Shown here in pieces: positions 35,901 through 46,464 of a DNA stretch of 64,000 nt. The stretch covers positions 1-64,000 of the forward strand of contig CM030933.1 in the NCBI GenBank assembly GCA_018136815.1, given 5' to 3'. This DNA is from Isochrysis galbana (lineage: Eukaryota > Haptophyta > Isochrysidales > Isochrysidaceae). Position numbers and translations under genes: made by a program. Position 1 is the first letter of the stretch, and each line of letters begins with the position of its first letter. The notes under the pieces are model-generated. The model was given only the letters and a program-made list of their open reading frames with translations. It searched no databases and was not told the DNA's origin.

Positions 35901-37824
35901 TCACTCGACCTTCTTCGCCGGCTTGCTGGCGGGCACCTTCCGCAACTCGCCGAGCTTGTCAATTGCCAAGGCCGAGATGTCCTTGATCAAGGACATCCCC
36001 TTTGCCATCGCGGCGTCCACTTCGTCCCTCTTCTGCTCGTACCCCTTGGGGAGCGTAAAGGCGCACAGAAAGACTGCGAGCAACAGCGCAGGCGATCAGC
36101 TATGCGGAGAAAGCGAGACACATGCAGCATGGCAGCAAGCCCTCGGACTGTTTGCCCTTGCTCCAGCGTGCCCAATCTCGGCCGAGGCGCACCGACAAAG
36201 AAGAGCCCAGTCGAGCCAAGCATTCGCGACGCAAGAGCGAGCGCATAGAGACCAGCCATCCATTTGAGTGCTAGTGCGGTGTCGTCGGCCAGCATCAGCG
36301 AGCTTGCGGCGTGGAGTGCTCGGTTGATGCCCTCAACAATTTCGGGTAGCGCCGTCTGCACCTCCTCGACTTTCAAGAACGCCTCGGGTGTGCGGGGCTG
36401 CGTGCGCTTCTCAATTACGTTGAGCTCGCCGAGAATGGCGGTGCCGTGACGGTAGCCGAATCGAATGAGAATGTGTAGTCTGAGACGCGCGGGTTGGTGA
36501 GCGAGATCGGGGATACGGGCGAAGGGCGTGAGGTAGCATTGGCGACGTAGGCGGCACGCGTGTGACGCTGCCGTCGGCTTGCATCCTCGTTAGCTAGCGC
36601 ATCATTGTAGTGAGCCAGCCAGCGATGGGACACGCTGATGCTTGTGCGATCTATGCAGCGTCGCACTGGAGGTGGGCGAAGGTGCGAACGCTGGACGGGT
36701 GGGGCAGCGACTCACAGGAGAGCGTACGCGAGCACAGTGACGGATGGGTAGCCCATCTGCAGAGAAGAATTGGGAAGAGGCTCAGAATGGGGTAGGCGTG
36801 GCCCTATGCTTGTGTGGCCGGCTCGAGGCGGGTGTGTTCGGCCAATGGGCTCTCGGCCTAGGGGCTCTCATTCCCTGCCTCTGCCCCTCACTCCAGTCCC
36901 TTGCCCTTCAAATGAGGGGGGGGAGAGACGTGGATGACAGGGGCGGCACGACAGCGAGTGCCTAAACATGAACTGAGTTGGTACCAAGAGGAAGGTCATT
37001 GGCAGAGGAGAGGGAGATGGCGCGTGCGCTGATGTCATTCCAAGAGGAAGGTCATTGGCAGAGGAGAAAGAGATGGTCGAGGAGGGGTGGGGCTGTGGGA
37101 GAGCTGCGACGATGGTACAGCGCAGCACATGATTTAGAGGCATAGACGTTGAGAACCAGACCAGGATGTAAGCAAAGGGGTGGCAGCGGAGTGGTGGAAA
37201 GAGATCATTCAAAGCACACACGCCGCGACTATAGCGGCTCAAGAAGTACAGCACCACCAATGAGAGGGTTGGTGGTGGCAGGAGATGGAGAGATGGAGAG
37301 ACGGAGAGCGATAGGACGGACACTGCTGGAATGGTACGGGCAGGGCAAACGGAAAGATACTGGGGAAGGTGGGGTAGGAAACGAACGGGACGGACAGAGG
37401 GTGGCGGGAGAACATCTGATGTGGAGATAACAGCACACGAGAGAGAAGCCAGAGGGGGGAAGAGAGGGAGGGAGGCAGGAAGTGGATGGGTGAATTGGGA
37501 CAGCAGGGCGGAGGAGGGGGAGGGGGGGGGGGAGGAGGAAGAGCAAGAGAGGGAGAGGAAGATGGGAGAGAGAGAGAGAGAGCAGAGAGAGAACAGAGAG
37601 GGAGGGAGGGGGGAAAGGGGGCGGGGGGGAGGGAGGGAGGGAGGGAGGGAGAGATGAGAGAGGCGCTATCTGGTCTACTGGCTCACCACCCCCATAAGGA
37701 AGAAGAGCAAGAGGCCGATGAAGAAACTGAGGCCTGAGACGAGCGGATCCTCCCAGTACACCAGCGCGTGCACCCGCCGCGCCATGCTGCCGCCGAGCGA
37801 AGGGGAAGACAAGTGCTCCGCCAT
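35901..37824 (-). CDS. Reticulon-like ER membrane protein, four exons
   Basis: Exons lie at 37687-37824, 36716-36756 (41 bases), 36193-36479 and 35901-36073. All introns are GT-AG (930, 236 and 119 bases), and the phases join to a 212-residue frame. It opens MAEHLSS; residues about 18-46 read VHALVYWEDPLVSGLSFF, the standard start of a reticulon homology domain. Two hydrophobic hairpins follow, FIGLLLFFLMGVMGYPSVTVLAYALL and the region from KWMAGLYALALASRML through FFVVVFLCAF. They are separated by a loop of about 70 residues and end TLPKGYEQKRDEVD, also typical. Reticulons wedge into the ER membrane and shape tubules. The C-terminus is Lys-rich (SKPAKKVE), possibly an ER-retention-like tail. 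The first intron is pyrimidine-rich on the sense strand. I derived the exon structure by eye; the consistent phases make it strong. Confidence 0.82.
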
Positions 37825-37872
37825 GCTGCCCTGCCGAGCCTCAGAACCCCGCCAGGGAGAGCGAGAGAGGTG

Positions 37873-37955
<83 letters not shown>

Positions 37956-38460
37956 GGTGGGCGGGTGGGGTTAGGAGAGAGAGAGGGAAGGGGGAGAAAG
38001 AAGAGAGAGGGGGAGGGGGGGGGGGGGAGGGGGAGGAAGAGGGGGGGACGGGAGAGAGTCGAAGAAATCTGACTAGAATTTAGAAGAGAGTAGAGAAAGA
38101 GGATGAGGGAGAAGAGAAGAATGGGAGAGGGTAGAGAGAGTGTTTGTTTTTAGTGGGAGGACAGGAGAGAGAGGAGGGGGGAGAGAGAGAGAGGGAGAGG
38201 GAGAGAGAGAAGAAGGGGGGGGAGGGGGAGGGCGGGGGCCGAGGAACCTTCGTCCACTTGAAAAAGGACCGCCTGTTTACGTTTATCTCCTCCTGATCCC
38301 CTCTCGATTCATCTGCGCCAGCAACCCCTCCCCCTCCCTGCCGTCTCTCTCTCTCTCTTCCTCTCTCTTCCTCTCTCTTCCTCTCTCTTCCCTCTTCTCT
38401 CCTCCCCCTCTTCTCCCCCCCCCTCGGTCCTCCCGCCCAACTCTCTTCCCGCCGCGCTGA
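37500..38460. repeat. GA-rich/(GA)n tracts around the reticulon 5' end
   Basis: GA-rich DNA at about 37500-37660 lies inside the first reticulon intron. A pure (GA)n runs about 37877-37951. GA/GGGA-rich DNA continues to about 38240, switching to CT-rich at about 38340-38430. Confidence 0.85.
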
Positions 38461-40777
38461 GGGCGGTGGCCGGCCGCCGCCGGCAGCCACTCACTTGGTC
38501 CCTTCCCTACTTTACTACTTTACTACTTTACTCGCACACGCTCACAGTTTAAAATTAGAGAACTGCACTCGAGTGACGGGCACTTCTCTAAAGCTCTAAA
38601 GTACTCTAGAGTAGAGTATAGAGTAGAGAAAAGTACTACTAGAAAGTAGAGCTCTACAGGCATGACCTTGACCTTGGATCAGCCCTATTTCTATTGGTCA
38701 TAGGTTGACAATCTTACCCTTTCGGGCTCTAGTAGGGCGGTCAAACAGCTATTTGAACTTCTAAGGGTGGAAATTGACCAAGTCAATATTGATATTGAGG
38801 ATTCATGATTCATCACGAGATTTTTTTGGATATGGTGACCAGATAGGTAGGTATAACTAGCACATCGTTCGTCGCTCGTCAATTCATTCGTCTCTTTCTT
38901 ATTTCTTTCTGTTTGTTTCGAGCGTTTATGTTTTTGTTTTTGTTTATCAATTCTTTCATTGATCATTGATTGAGTGGTGTTAGTGTTAGTAGATTGAGTT
39001 TTGTGAGGTGTGGTCACGTGCGTCGCGTCCCCTCCCCCCCCCCCCCCCCCTCAAGATTTTGCCCCAAATGACAAATGAGCAGACTTGCCACGAATAAGAA
39101 TAAACGCGAGCTTGTTTCGACCGTTTGAAGTTTGAAGACGACATCCCTCGCTCCCCGGCAAGAATATTAATTTAGAGGCTTTTTCAGGAGGGAATCGTAG
39201 AAAGTAGAAAGCCTTTTATTTACTAAATCAAAACGCTGATCAACGATGAAAGAGAATAGCCTCCGCACTGGGGGAAAGCTCCCCGAGTCCCTAGTGGCGA
39301 ACACCTACAACGAGAACGAGGACAGGCCTGCATGCATCATACCCCGGTTGTGGATCGTTACGAAAAGCCGCCTCCCATGGAAAGTAACCATCGAAAAAGG
39401 GAAGCAAGCGGGACCAATCGCAAGAGCAAGGAGGGACTCGGGCGATCGCATTGCGCAAGGGCAAGCGGAGACAAACGTGCAGCAATTAAGTGAGACAGGT
39501 GAGGAGGAAACGAAACGCGACGAGGGAAAGGTGCTACTCATACTCATACTCATACAACAAGGCGAGGGTGTCGGTGTCGGTTGATCAATCATTATAAAAG
39601 TGGAGAGTCGATCGCGGATCGCGGATGCGACACAACAACAACAAGATCCCTGCGGACACTCCATGGGCTTCCTGAACCTGAAGCTCAGGGTGGAGGTGGA
39701 GGCATCAGCAACAAATGAGAGATCTCAAAGGCAGCTAGGCGCAGCTGCGGACTGTGAACTGTGAACGGCGACGCCGCGTGGAGACCACGGCCGCGGCCAC
39801 AGCTGGAACGGCGAGAGCTGAAACGCCGGCGAACTACGCCGCCGAGTCAGCTCCGGGCATGCGCATGCGTGGCACCGGCACCGGCTCACGAGTCCTGAGC
39901 ATGACGCCGACTGCAGTTCGTCTTCGGAGCTAATGGGAGCGCAAAAGGCAAAAGGAAAAGGCGATCGACAAAGCAGGCAAAGGCACAAATGAACGCTTCC
40001 TGCCTTCTAAGCAGTTGTAGTTAGTGGGGTTGGCTAGGACAGATGGACATATATTCAAGTTTTATTTTCGTTCTATTATTCTTTATCTGTACATTACTAG
40101 TAGTAGTGTTCTTGCTACAACTTGTGACCGGCGCGCTGCTCCCGGGCTGCTCACCGGGAAGCTACCATTTGTGGCCGCCCTACTCACCTCATTGGGAAAC
40201 CGGGGAAGCGAAACCGGACGGGTTGGGCGGTTGGGCGGCGAGCTACGCAGCGAGCAGAGGTGCGGCGGGATCGCTCGCCAGCCCTAGACAAGCAGCCCGT
40301 ATGCAACGCAAATATGTCACTGCTCATTGCCGTAGGACCCCGTAGGCTGCAAAACAATTCAACCAAGACATACTGGCCACTCACGGAGGATAATCTGGTA
40401 CCTGAGATTCGACAGTATACGGCAATCGAGCTCTCAGCGTTTGCGGAATATCGCGGGACCAACCGCGAGCGCCCTCTTTTGTGTACGACGGGCCGACTTG
40501 GTACTTGCAAATGTGAACGTTTGCAAGAGGCACGGGCGGATGGAGTGAGAACTCGGCGTACGGCCCAACAATCCGACAAGTTCAACAGTCAATTAGTGTC
40601 CTCACCGAAAAATGTGACCCGACGCGCATCAGATCGAATCGGCATAGCAGACTCGATAGAACACAAGCACGAGCATGCACCACCGTGGCACACCAACCGG
40701 TTGCGCGGCTGAGTTGCGCCTCCCTCGCCGTTGCGTGTCCATGGGGATAGGCAAGCGGGGTCGCATACCCGAGCACC
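38461..40777. other. Intergenic, lower GC, no gene recognised
   Basis: Simple repeats of TACTTTACTAC and AGTAGAG type occupy about 38505-38655, and a C-run lies near 39033-39050. The longest frames (39246-39584 +, 39305-39664 -, 40184-40585 -) have no recognisable domain and overlap one another antisense. Confidence 0.45.
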
Positions 40778-43700
40778 TTAGCCCCTCTCAGCGGCCACGA
40801 TGTCGGGCCGCGCCTCGGCGTCGTCCTCCGCCTGCAGCATGTACTGCTCGAGCTGCTGCTGGCCGGCAGCGGCGCGCTTGAGAATCTCGAGGCGCTCCTT
40901 GCGCTGTGCGCGCACCACCTGAACTCGCTGCGTCTGAAGCGCGAGCTCGGCGCGTTCGCGACGGAGCTCCTCACGGACGCGCGCCCAGTGCCACGCCAGA
41001 AGCGCAAGTGCGGTGAGCAGGATGGCGGTGGCGTAGACTATTGGGCGGAGCGGGATAAGCCAGGTGGTGCGCGACGAAGAGGGCGCGGCGGCCTCCACGG
41101 CCGCGAGCGCGGCGGCGTACCGCGCGCGCGCTTGCGCGCCGAACGCCATCCAGGAGGCGGGCACACGCGCAGCCCATGCGGCGCCGAGGACGGTTCCAAG
41201 GAGGGACGCGCATTGGAGAAGCGCGGCAGCATCAGCGAGGATGAGGTCGCGCAATCCAGCACGCAGCAAGGGGCCGAGGCCTCCCGTCGCGGCGTTGGCA
41301 GATAGAAGCGAGGCCTCGAGCGATGTGGCGCACCGCTCGTTTGAGGCGTCGAGCTCGGCGACGTTGAGCTGCGGGCGGTGGGCCAACAGGGGTAAGCCTA
41401 GCGCACGTGGGTGGGCAGTGGCGAGATGACGCACCTGCAGCTCCGCGATCTTCTGCTCGCCCTCAACGCGAGAGGCTCTGCACGCCATCATCTGCTTAGT
41501 GACGATGTGCAGCTTCTCCTGACAGAGGGGGGAGCGGAGTGTGTGTGCGTGTGCGTGTGCGTGCGCGCGCGCGAGAGAGAGAGAGGGCGCCCCCTTGCGG
41601 TTCACGGAGCATGGAGTGCACACGCGCAAGCACGGTGGCCGCAAGGTACACACACGCACCTCGGCGACCGACTGCTTGGCAGCCGCACTGGCTTCGGCAG
41701 CGAGCGCGGCCTCGAGCGTGCGCTCGCGCTCAGTGAGCGAGTTCTGCATCGCGCCCGCCTCGAGACTCATCTTGCGCTGTGCCGCGGCGCACGTAGCTGC
41801 CTCGTCAGCGGCACCACGGAGCGCGCCCTCGGTGACGAGACACTGTCGCAGCCGTCCGGTCTCACGCCCGAGCGTCGCGTTAAGCTGCTCGAGGCGGGCG
41901 ATTGCGGCGTCCCGCGCGACGGCGGCCGCCTCACACTCAGCTTGCGTCTGCCACTCGTCTGCAACGCGCGCCTCGCACATGGCGGCTCGCGCGAGCGCCT
42001 CACGCACATTTTTCCTCGCCGTGTCCTCGTGCTTCGATGCACCCTCGGCCTCTGAGCGCGCGACAGTCGCCGCCTCCTCGGCGCGGCGCGCCGCAACCTT
42101 GGCGGCGGCAAGCTGCGCTTCGATGGCGGACAGGCGAGCGCGAGTCTCGTTACAAGCGCCCTCCGCGCCGTCCACGCGCGCGCGCAGCTGGCCCGCCTCG
42201 CCTGCCGCGGCAAGATTGAGCCGCTCAGCCGTTGCGGCCCGCTCGAGCATCTCGGACGCGTGCGCCTTGGCATGCGCGGCGGCAGCCCGCAGCTCCTCCT
42301 CGCGTGCGGCCGACTCGGCGAGGCGCGCGCTTGTCGCGGCGAGATTGCGAGTTACCTCGGCCAGCTGCTCCTCGGCCAGCCGCCGGCCCGTCTCCTCCGC
42401 CTCAGAGCGCTCCTCGGCACGGCTGAGTCGTTCAGCCAAGTCGGCCGCGCGCGCACTCGCGTTGTGCGAGGCGGCGGCCGCTGCCGCCGCCACTGCCGCC
42501 TCGGCAGCGGCGGCGGCGGCGAGAGCCTCGCGCTGCGAGGCGACAACGCCCTCGACGAAGACGGCCCATGGAGCGGCGGGCGGTTCGGCTGCGCCGGTTG
42601 CGCCAACGGATGCGAGTAGTGCAGCAAGCGGCCCCTTGCCGCCCGACTCATCGGCGGCGGCCGTGAGCTGCCGGCGAGCAACGGGATCGAGCGCATCGCG
42701 GAGCAGAAGGAGCTGCGGCTCGGCGAGTGCGGCGCGCGGCGGCGGCGCGGGCATTGCGCCTGCGAGCGCGGCGCGCGGAGCAAGGCCCGGCGCAGGCACC
42801 GCGCGCACGAGGCGCGCGCCACCCTCGTCGCATGGCGCCGTCTCAAGCGCCGCGGCGGGCGGCGGCGCGCTTGCATTGCAGCACGAGAGGTAAGCCCCGC
42901 CGTCGGTCGGGCAGCAGGTGCCCTCGAGACCTTCAGCGCGGCAGGCTGGCCGGCTGTCGCACGAGGCCCATGCACGCGCCGCCTCCTCGTCGGCCAGCCT
43001 TACCGTCCTCACGCAAAAGTGGTCGGGCTGTGGCGCGAGCCGGTCGAGAGCACGTAGCGGGTGGCCCGGCCCGAGCACTCTTGCCGAGGCGAGGTGGCCG
43101 GTGGGCAGCACCGACCAGCGACGCGCTCCGCGACCGGCGCAGCGGCCGAGACCGAGCGGGTGCACCCTGCCTAGCCCCAACCGGCGCGAGAGGCACGCGC
43201 CCGCGCTCGTGCCGGCAGTCACACGCAGGGAGGCGGCGCCCTCGCCTGCACCCGGCCCGACGGCCCAGACCGCCTCGGCAGCGTCGCACGCGCCGAAGCG
43301 AGGCGGTCCACCCGCGGCGCCCTCAGCGCCCGCCGGCCCTGCACTCAGCAGACAGCTCCCGTCGTCCAGCGACTGGATGAGCACCGAGCCGCCTGCGCCA
43401 CCGAGCGCGCCCGCCACGCCCGGCTCACCGCGGCCGAGCGCGGCGGCGACCGCGGCGTAGCGCTCGAGCTCGCCGCGTGGGAGCGGGCGCTGCCAGGCGA
43501 GCGTGTGAACGAGTCCAAGCTCCGCCACGCGCGCGAGCGGGTGAGACCGGTTGGGCGTGGGTGCCACGTGGAGAAGCATCGTGCCCGGCGCCGCAGCCGA
43601 CGCAAACGCCGCCCACTCACGCCGCTCTCCGCGCAGCACGAGCTCGTTAGCAGCGGCGTCGGACTCGAGGAGGCCGGCAAGGCGGAGCGCCCGCCCGTCG

Positions 43701-43966
43701 TTCAGCGAGAGAGCGAGCGTGGCTGGCACACGAGGAGAGGAAGAAGAGAGAGAGGAGGAGGAAGAAGAAGATGAGAGAGTTGCCGAGAGAGGGAGAGAGA
43801 GAGAGGCGGAGAGGGAAGGAGAGGCCCAGCTGGAGTTGGTGGTGAGGAGGCAGAAGAGGCCGAGGCAGCGAGCATCTGCCCGCGCGGGAGGCACGCACAA
43901 CGCCGCCGCAGCAAGCCACACCAGCGGGCGGAGGCGAGAGAGCCGCGAGGCGAGCGAGGCCGACAT
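40778..43966 (-). CDS. Secreted/type I membrane protein with long coiled coil
   Basis: Three exons: 41660-43966, 41435-41518 and 40778-41368. The introns (41519-41659 and 41369-41434) are GT-AG, phase 0, with GTGCGT donors, and leave 993 residues. Residues 1-30 form a signal peptide (RPLVWLAAAALCVPPARA). A Ser-rich stretch at about 45-80 is followed by a domain at about 90-315 with a paired SLDDGSCLL...GACLSRRLG pattern, loosely like a beta-trefoil lectin. A Cys motif C-X4-L-X-G-X-CCPT-X6-L-X-CC lies at about 342-363. An Ala/Glu/Arg coiled coil covers roughly 470-770. A membrane helix (YATAILLTALALLAWHW) near the C-terminus precedes a basic tail. It probably sits in the secretory pathway or at the surface with its coiled coil outside. 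No named family was recognised. The 450-codon plus-strand frame opposite is a shadow. Confidence 0.78.
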   Translation of the reverse strand: MSASLASRLSRLRPLVWLAAAALCVPPARADARCLGLFCLLTTNSSWASPSLSASLSLPLSATLSSSSSSSSLSSSSPRVPATLALSLNDGRALRLAGLLESDAAANELVLRGERREWAAFASAAAPGTMLLHVAPTPNRSHPLARVAELGLVHTLAWQRPLPRGELERYAAVAAALGRGEPGVAGALGGAGGSVLIQSLDDGSCLLSAGPAGAEGAAGGPPRFGACDAAEAVWAVGPGAGEGAASLRVTAGTSAGACLSRRLGLGRVHPLGLGRCAGRGARRWSVLPTGHLASARVLGPGHPLRALDRLAPQPDHFCVRTVRLADEEAARAWASCDSRPACRAEGLEGTCCPTDGGAYLSCCNASAPPPAAALETAPCDEGGARLVRAVPAPGLAPRAALAGAMPAPPPRAALAEPQLLLLRDALDPVARRQLTAAADESGGKGPLAALLASVGATGAAEPPAAPWAVFVEGVVASQREALAAAAAAEAAVAAAAAAASHNASARAADLAERLSRAEERSEAEETGRRLAEEQLAEVTRNLAATSARLAESAAREEELRAAAAHAKAHASEMLERAATAERLNLAAAGEAGQLRARVDGAEGACNETRARLSAIEAQLAAAKVAARRAEEAATVARSEAEGASKHEDTARKNVREALARAAMCEARVADEWQTQAECEAAAVARDAAIARLEQLNATLGRETGRLRQCLVTEGALRGAADEAATCAAAQRKMSLEAGAMQNSLTERERTLEAALAAEASAAAKQSVAEVRVCTLRPPCLRVCTPCSVNRKGAPSLSLARAHAHAHAHTLRSPLCQEKLHIVTKQMMACRASRVEGEQKIAELQVRHLATAHPRALGLPLLAHRPQLNVAELDASNERCATSLEASLLSANAATGGLGPLLRAGLRDLILADAAALLQCASLLGTVLGAAWAARVPASWMAFGAQARARYAAALAAVEAAAPSSSRTTWLIPLRPIVYATAILLTALALLAWHWARVREELRRERAELALQTQRVQVVRAQRKERLEILKRAAAGQQQLEQYMLQAEDDAEARPDIVAAERG

Positions 43967-44345
43967 TCTCTCTCCTCCCCCCTTCTCTCCTCTCCTCTCT
44001 GTCTCTCTCCTCTACTCTCTCTCCTCGATCTCTCCTTTCTCTTACGAATCTCTCCTCCACTCTCTCCCTCCCTCCCCCCTCCCCCCCTTCTCTTCTCTTT
44101 ATCCTGTCCTTTGATCTCCCCTTCTCTCTCTTCAGCCCTTCTTCACATACTGTTTTCTGATTCTTTTTGCTCCCCACAGACTCTCTCCTCCGACGCGCTC
44201 CCTCCCTTCCTCGCCCTCCCTCTCTCCTCTCTCTCTCTTCTCTCCCCTCTCTCTCTTTCTTTTCCTACCTGACCACCGTCGTCGTCGTTTGGCTCGTCCT
44301 CTCCCTCACACGAAGGGACGACGAGGAGAGGGGGGGGGGGGGGAG
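43967..44345. repeat. CT-rich tract upstream of the coiled-coil gene
   Basis: Almost all pyrimidine on the plus strand from about 43970 to 44260, then GAGAGGGGGGG at about 44312-44345. It is purine-rich on the gene's sense strand; the first exon then turns pyrimidine-rich, encoding a Ser-rich stretch. Confidence 0.8.
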
Positions 44346-44808
44346 AGATACACTCTCTCAAAATAAAATTCGAGTGAAGTAAAACTAGTGTGTGTTTTAC
44401 AAGTTACTGCACGTCTTGCGGGACCACACCGAACGTAGAAAGTAGAAAACACACTCTGTACTCTGTACTCTGTACTCTGTGGCGTAGAAGACTCGTGCTC
44501 TCGTGCTCGTCGCCGAGTATTCATGCCAAAATGGCTCGAATACAACAAGAGGCCATGGGGACGGCACTCCTGGCGGGCGGCCTGCGCCTCCTCCACGCAA
44601 TTGAGCCCCTCCGCATCGCGGGGGAGCCCCCGCGAGGCCATCCTCATCCTCATCTTTCGCCTGTGGCCAGGCGGTTGGCTCGTAGGCGTGCTGGCGTCTC
44701 ACTAGGTTTTCTCCCAATGAGAATGAGCGTCTGGCCTGCGAGGGGGGCGGTGCAATCGGGTGCTTGCAGTAAGGGTGCACCATTCACCATTAAGAACCCC
44801 CCCCATTA
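44346..44808. other. Short host interval, no gene recognised
   Basis: Contains a CTCTGTA triplicate near 44453-44480. The 5 bases next to the LTR of element B are CATTA, the candidate target-site duplication; the partner is missing because the other end of B lies in a gap. Confidence 0.4.
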
Positions 44809-46207
44809 TGTCAGAGCAAGGCTCATCTCACTCTTGGTGATGGCCTGCGAGGGCGCGCCGGCAGCTAGCGCGGAATGCGGTTCTTGCGGGGAGCTCATGG
44901 AGCTTTCCTCGGGGGTGACTACGGGCATGGTGATCGACGCACGACGCACGACGCACGGAGGGCGCGGAAGTGTGGAAGGAGGCTTGTGGGAGGTGGTGGC
45001 AGGCGACTGGGGGTGGCTCAGGCGCGTGCTTGGCTTGTATTGACTCGTTGACTCGTGGTATAGACTCGGGAACTCGGGGGGACTCGCTTGGGAACACGGT
45101 GGGACTCGACGAAGTTGCTACAAAAACACTCACAAGAAACCCAAAAACCAAAGTCCTTGGGCTCAGAAAACTAACGTAAACACTCCGGAATCATACGATA
45201 AACAAACCCTCCCCGTGCGACAAAGGCTGAGGTCGCGATCGATCGCCATGCGCGAAGAAATACGGAAAGAGAGCGCAAAACTACGCAAACGAAGGGTTCA
45301 AACTATCGTTAAAGTGAAAACTCGTCCGCTGAAGCCAACGCGGAGGGTCGAGGAGAGGTCCAAACTCGCGCGGGGGGAAGAAGGCGATGTGCAGAGAGAC
45401 CTTCTAGACAAGCGACGAGCAAGGGGCGACGAAACAAGACGCGAGACGCGGGGCGCGTGCCATTCGTTCTACCTTTCTTTTACCGAAACCACGGCGAAAC
45501 TAACGTTAAACGTCGGTGCCCCCTCCGCGAGAATCGCGAAGAAGAACGGACGAGATGAAGGCAATCATCGAAGGAATCGCGAGAGGAATCGAAGCGAAGG
45601 GGGGGGAATAACGCGCGCGGGGGGGGGGAACGAACGACGGCCGGAGGAAACGAACCGCGCACGGAGGAGAAGAACCTCGCGCGGGGGGGGGATAATATAA
45701 CGGCCGGAAGCGACGGATGGCACGCCGAGGGAAAGAACCTGCCGCGGGGGGGGCGAGGGACCGAGGGCACGGCGGGGCAGCGTGGGAGGGCGCGAGGCCG
45801 ATCTCGGAACGAGATCGCGTCCTTTCCCTCGCGGAGCGCGGAGAGACCCCCCACGAGATATCTTGGGACCGGAGAATGTTTTGGACGAATCTTCCTACCG
45901 TCGGCCGAGGAGAGGCGGACGGAGAGAGAGAGAGAGAGTCTCGCAGAGCGACTGCAGAACGAGAAGTCGAAGTCATGCCGGTTTATTACCTTAAACGAGC
46001 CAACAATTATAGTAACAGCAAAAACAAAATTCGAATCGCAAATTTCGAGATCAAAATCTGCAAACCTGGACTTGAGACCATGGGGAATCCGAATCTGTGT
46101 GTCTTGTGCGTCAGTGGCAACACGGGGAACTGTTCAATTGTAATTGTGAGCGCGTACCTTACACGAATATTCATGCCTACAGCCTTCAGGTGGGCAGGAA
46201 TACAACA
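44809..46207 (-). repeat. 3' LTR of element B
   Basis: Ends TGTCAGAGCA and AATACAACA on the plus strand (TGT...ACA). It matches 58161-59537 in inverted orientation along its length. On the sense strand it follows GTCGGGGGG. Confidence 0.9.
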
Positions 46208-46220
46208 CCCCCCGACTTAA
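46208..46220 (-). promoter_or_regulatory. Polypurine tract of B
   Basis: Sense TTAAGTCGGGGGG directly before the LTR start TGTTGTATT. It shares AGTCGGGGGGTG with family A. Confidence 0.85.
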
Positions 46221-46315
46221 ATCGAGACGTCTCCCGATGTCGAGCCAAGAGAGTTCCTTTAACCATACGAGACGAGAGACCTAAAAGAGGAGGATTAACC
46301 CATGGATCCAAAGCG

Positions 46316-46326
46316 AGCACAAAATC
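46316..46326 (-). promoter_or_regulatory. 11-mer complementary to the PBS, B 3' region
   Basis: Sense GATTTTGTGCT, the exact complement of the family B PBS AGCACAAAATC at 59538-59548. Compared with family A, both partners carry the same compensating base change. Confidence 0.6.
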
Positions 46327-46464
46327 GGCAGCTTAGCGCGGCGGCCCCCGATTTCGTACGTCACGTCCTACCACGTTCTCCCTTTTACAGGAGTTTTGCT
46401 CGGGCAGTTGCGCTGGGTCAGGCGCTGACGCGACGCTAATCATCCACTTCCGGTCGACTTAGCG

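Noticed and set aside
39246-39664. Overlapping frames on both strands (112 and 119 codons)
   Set aside because: They mirror each other, have no recognisable domain, and codon usage is unlike the GC-rich host genes.
41541-42893. 450-codon plus-strand frame
   Set aside because: Antisense to the coiled-coil gene; Ala/Ser/Arg-rich shadow of GC-rich coding DNA.
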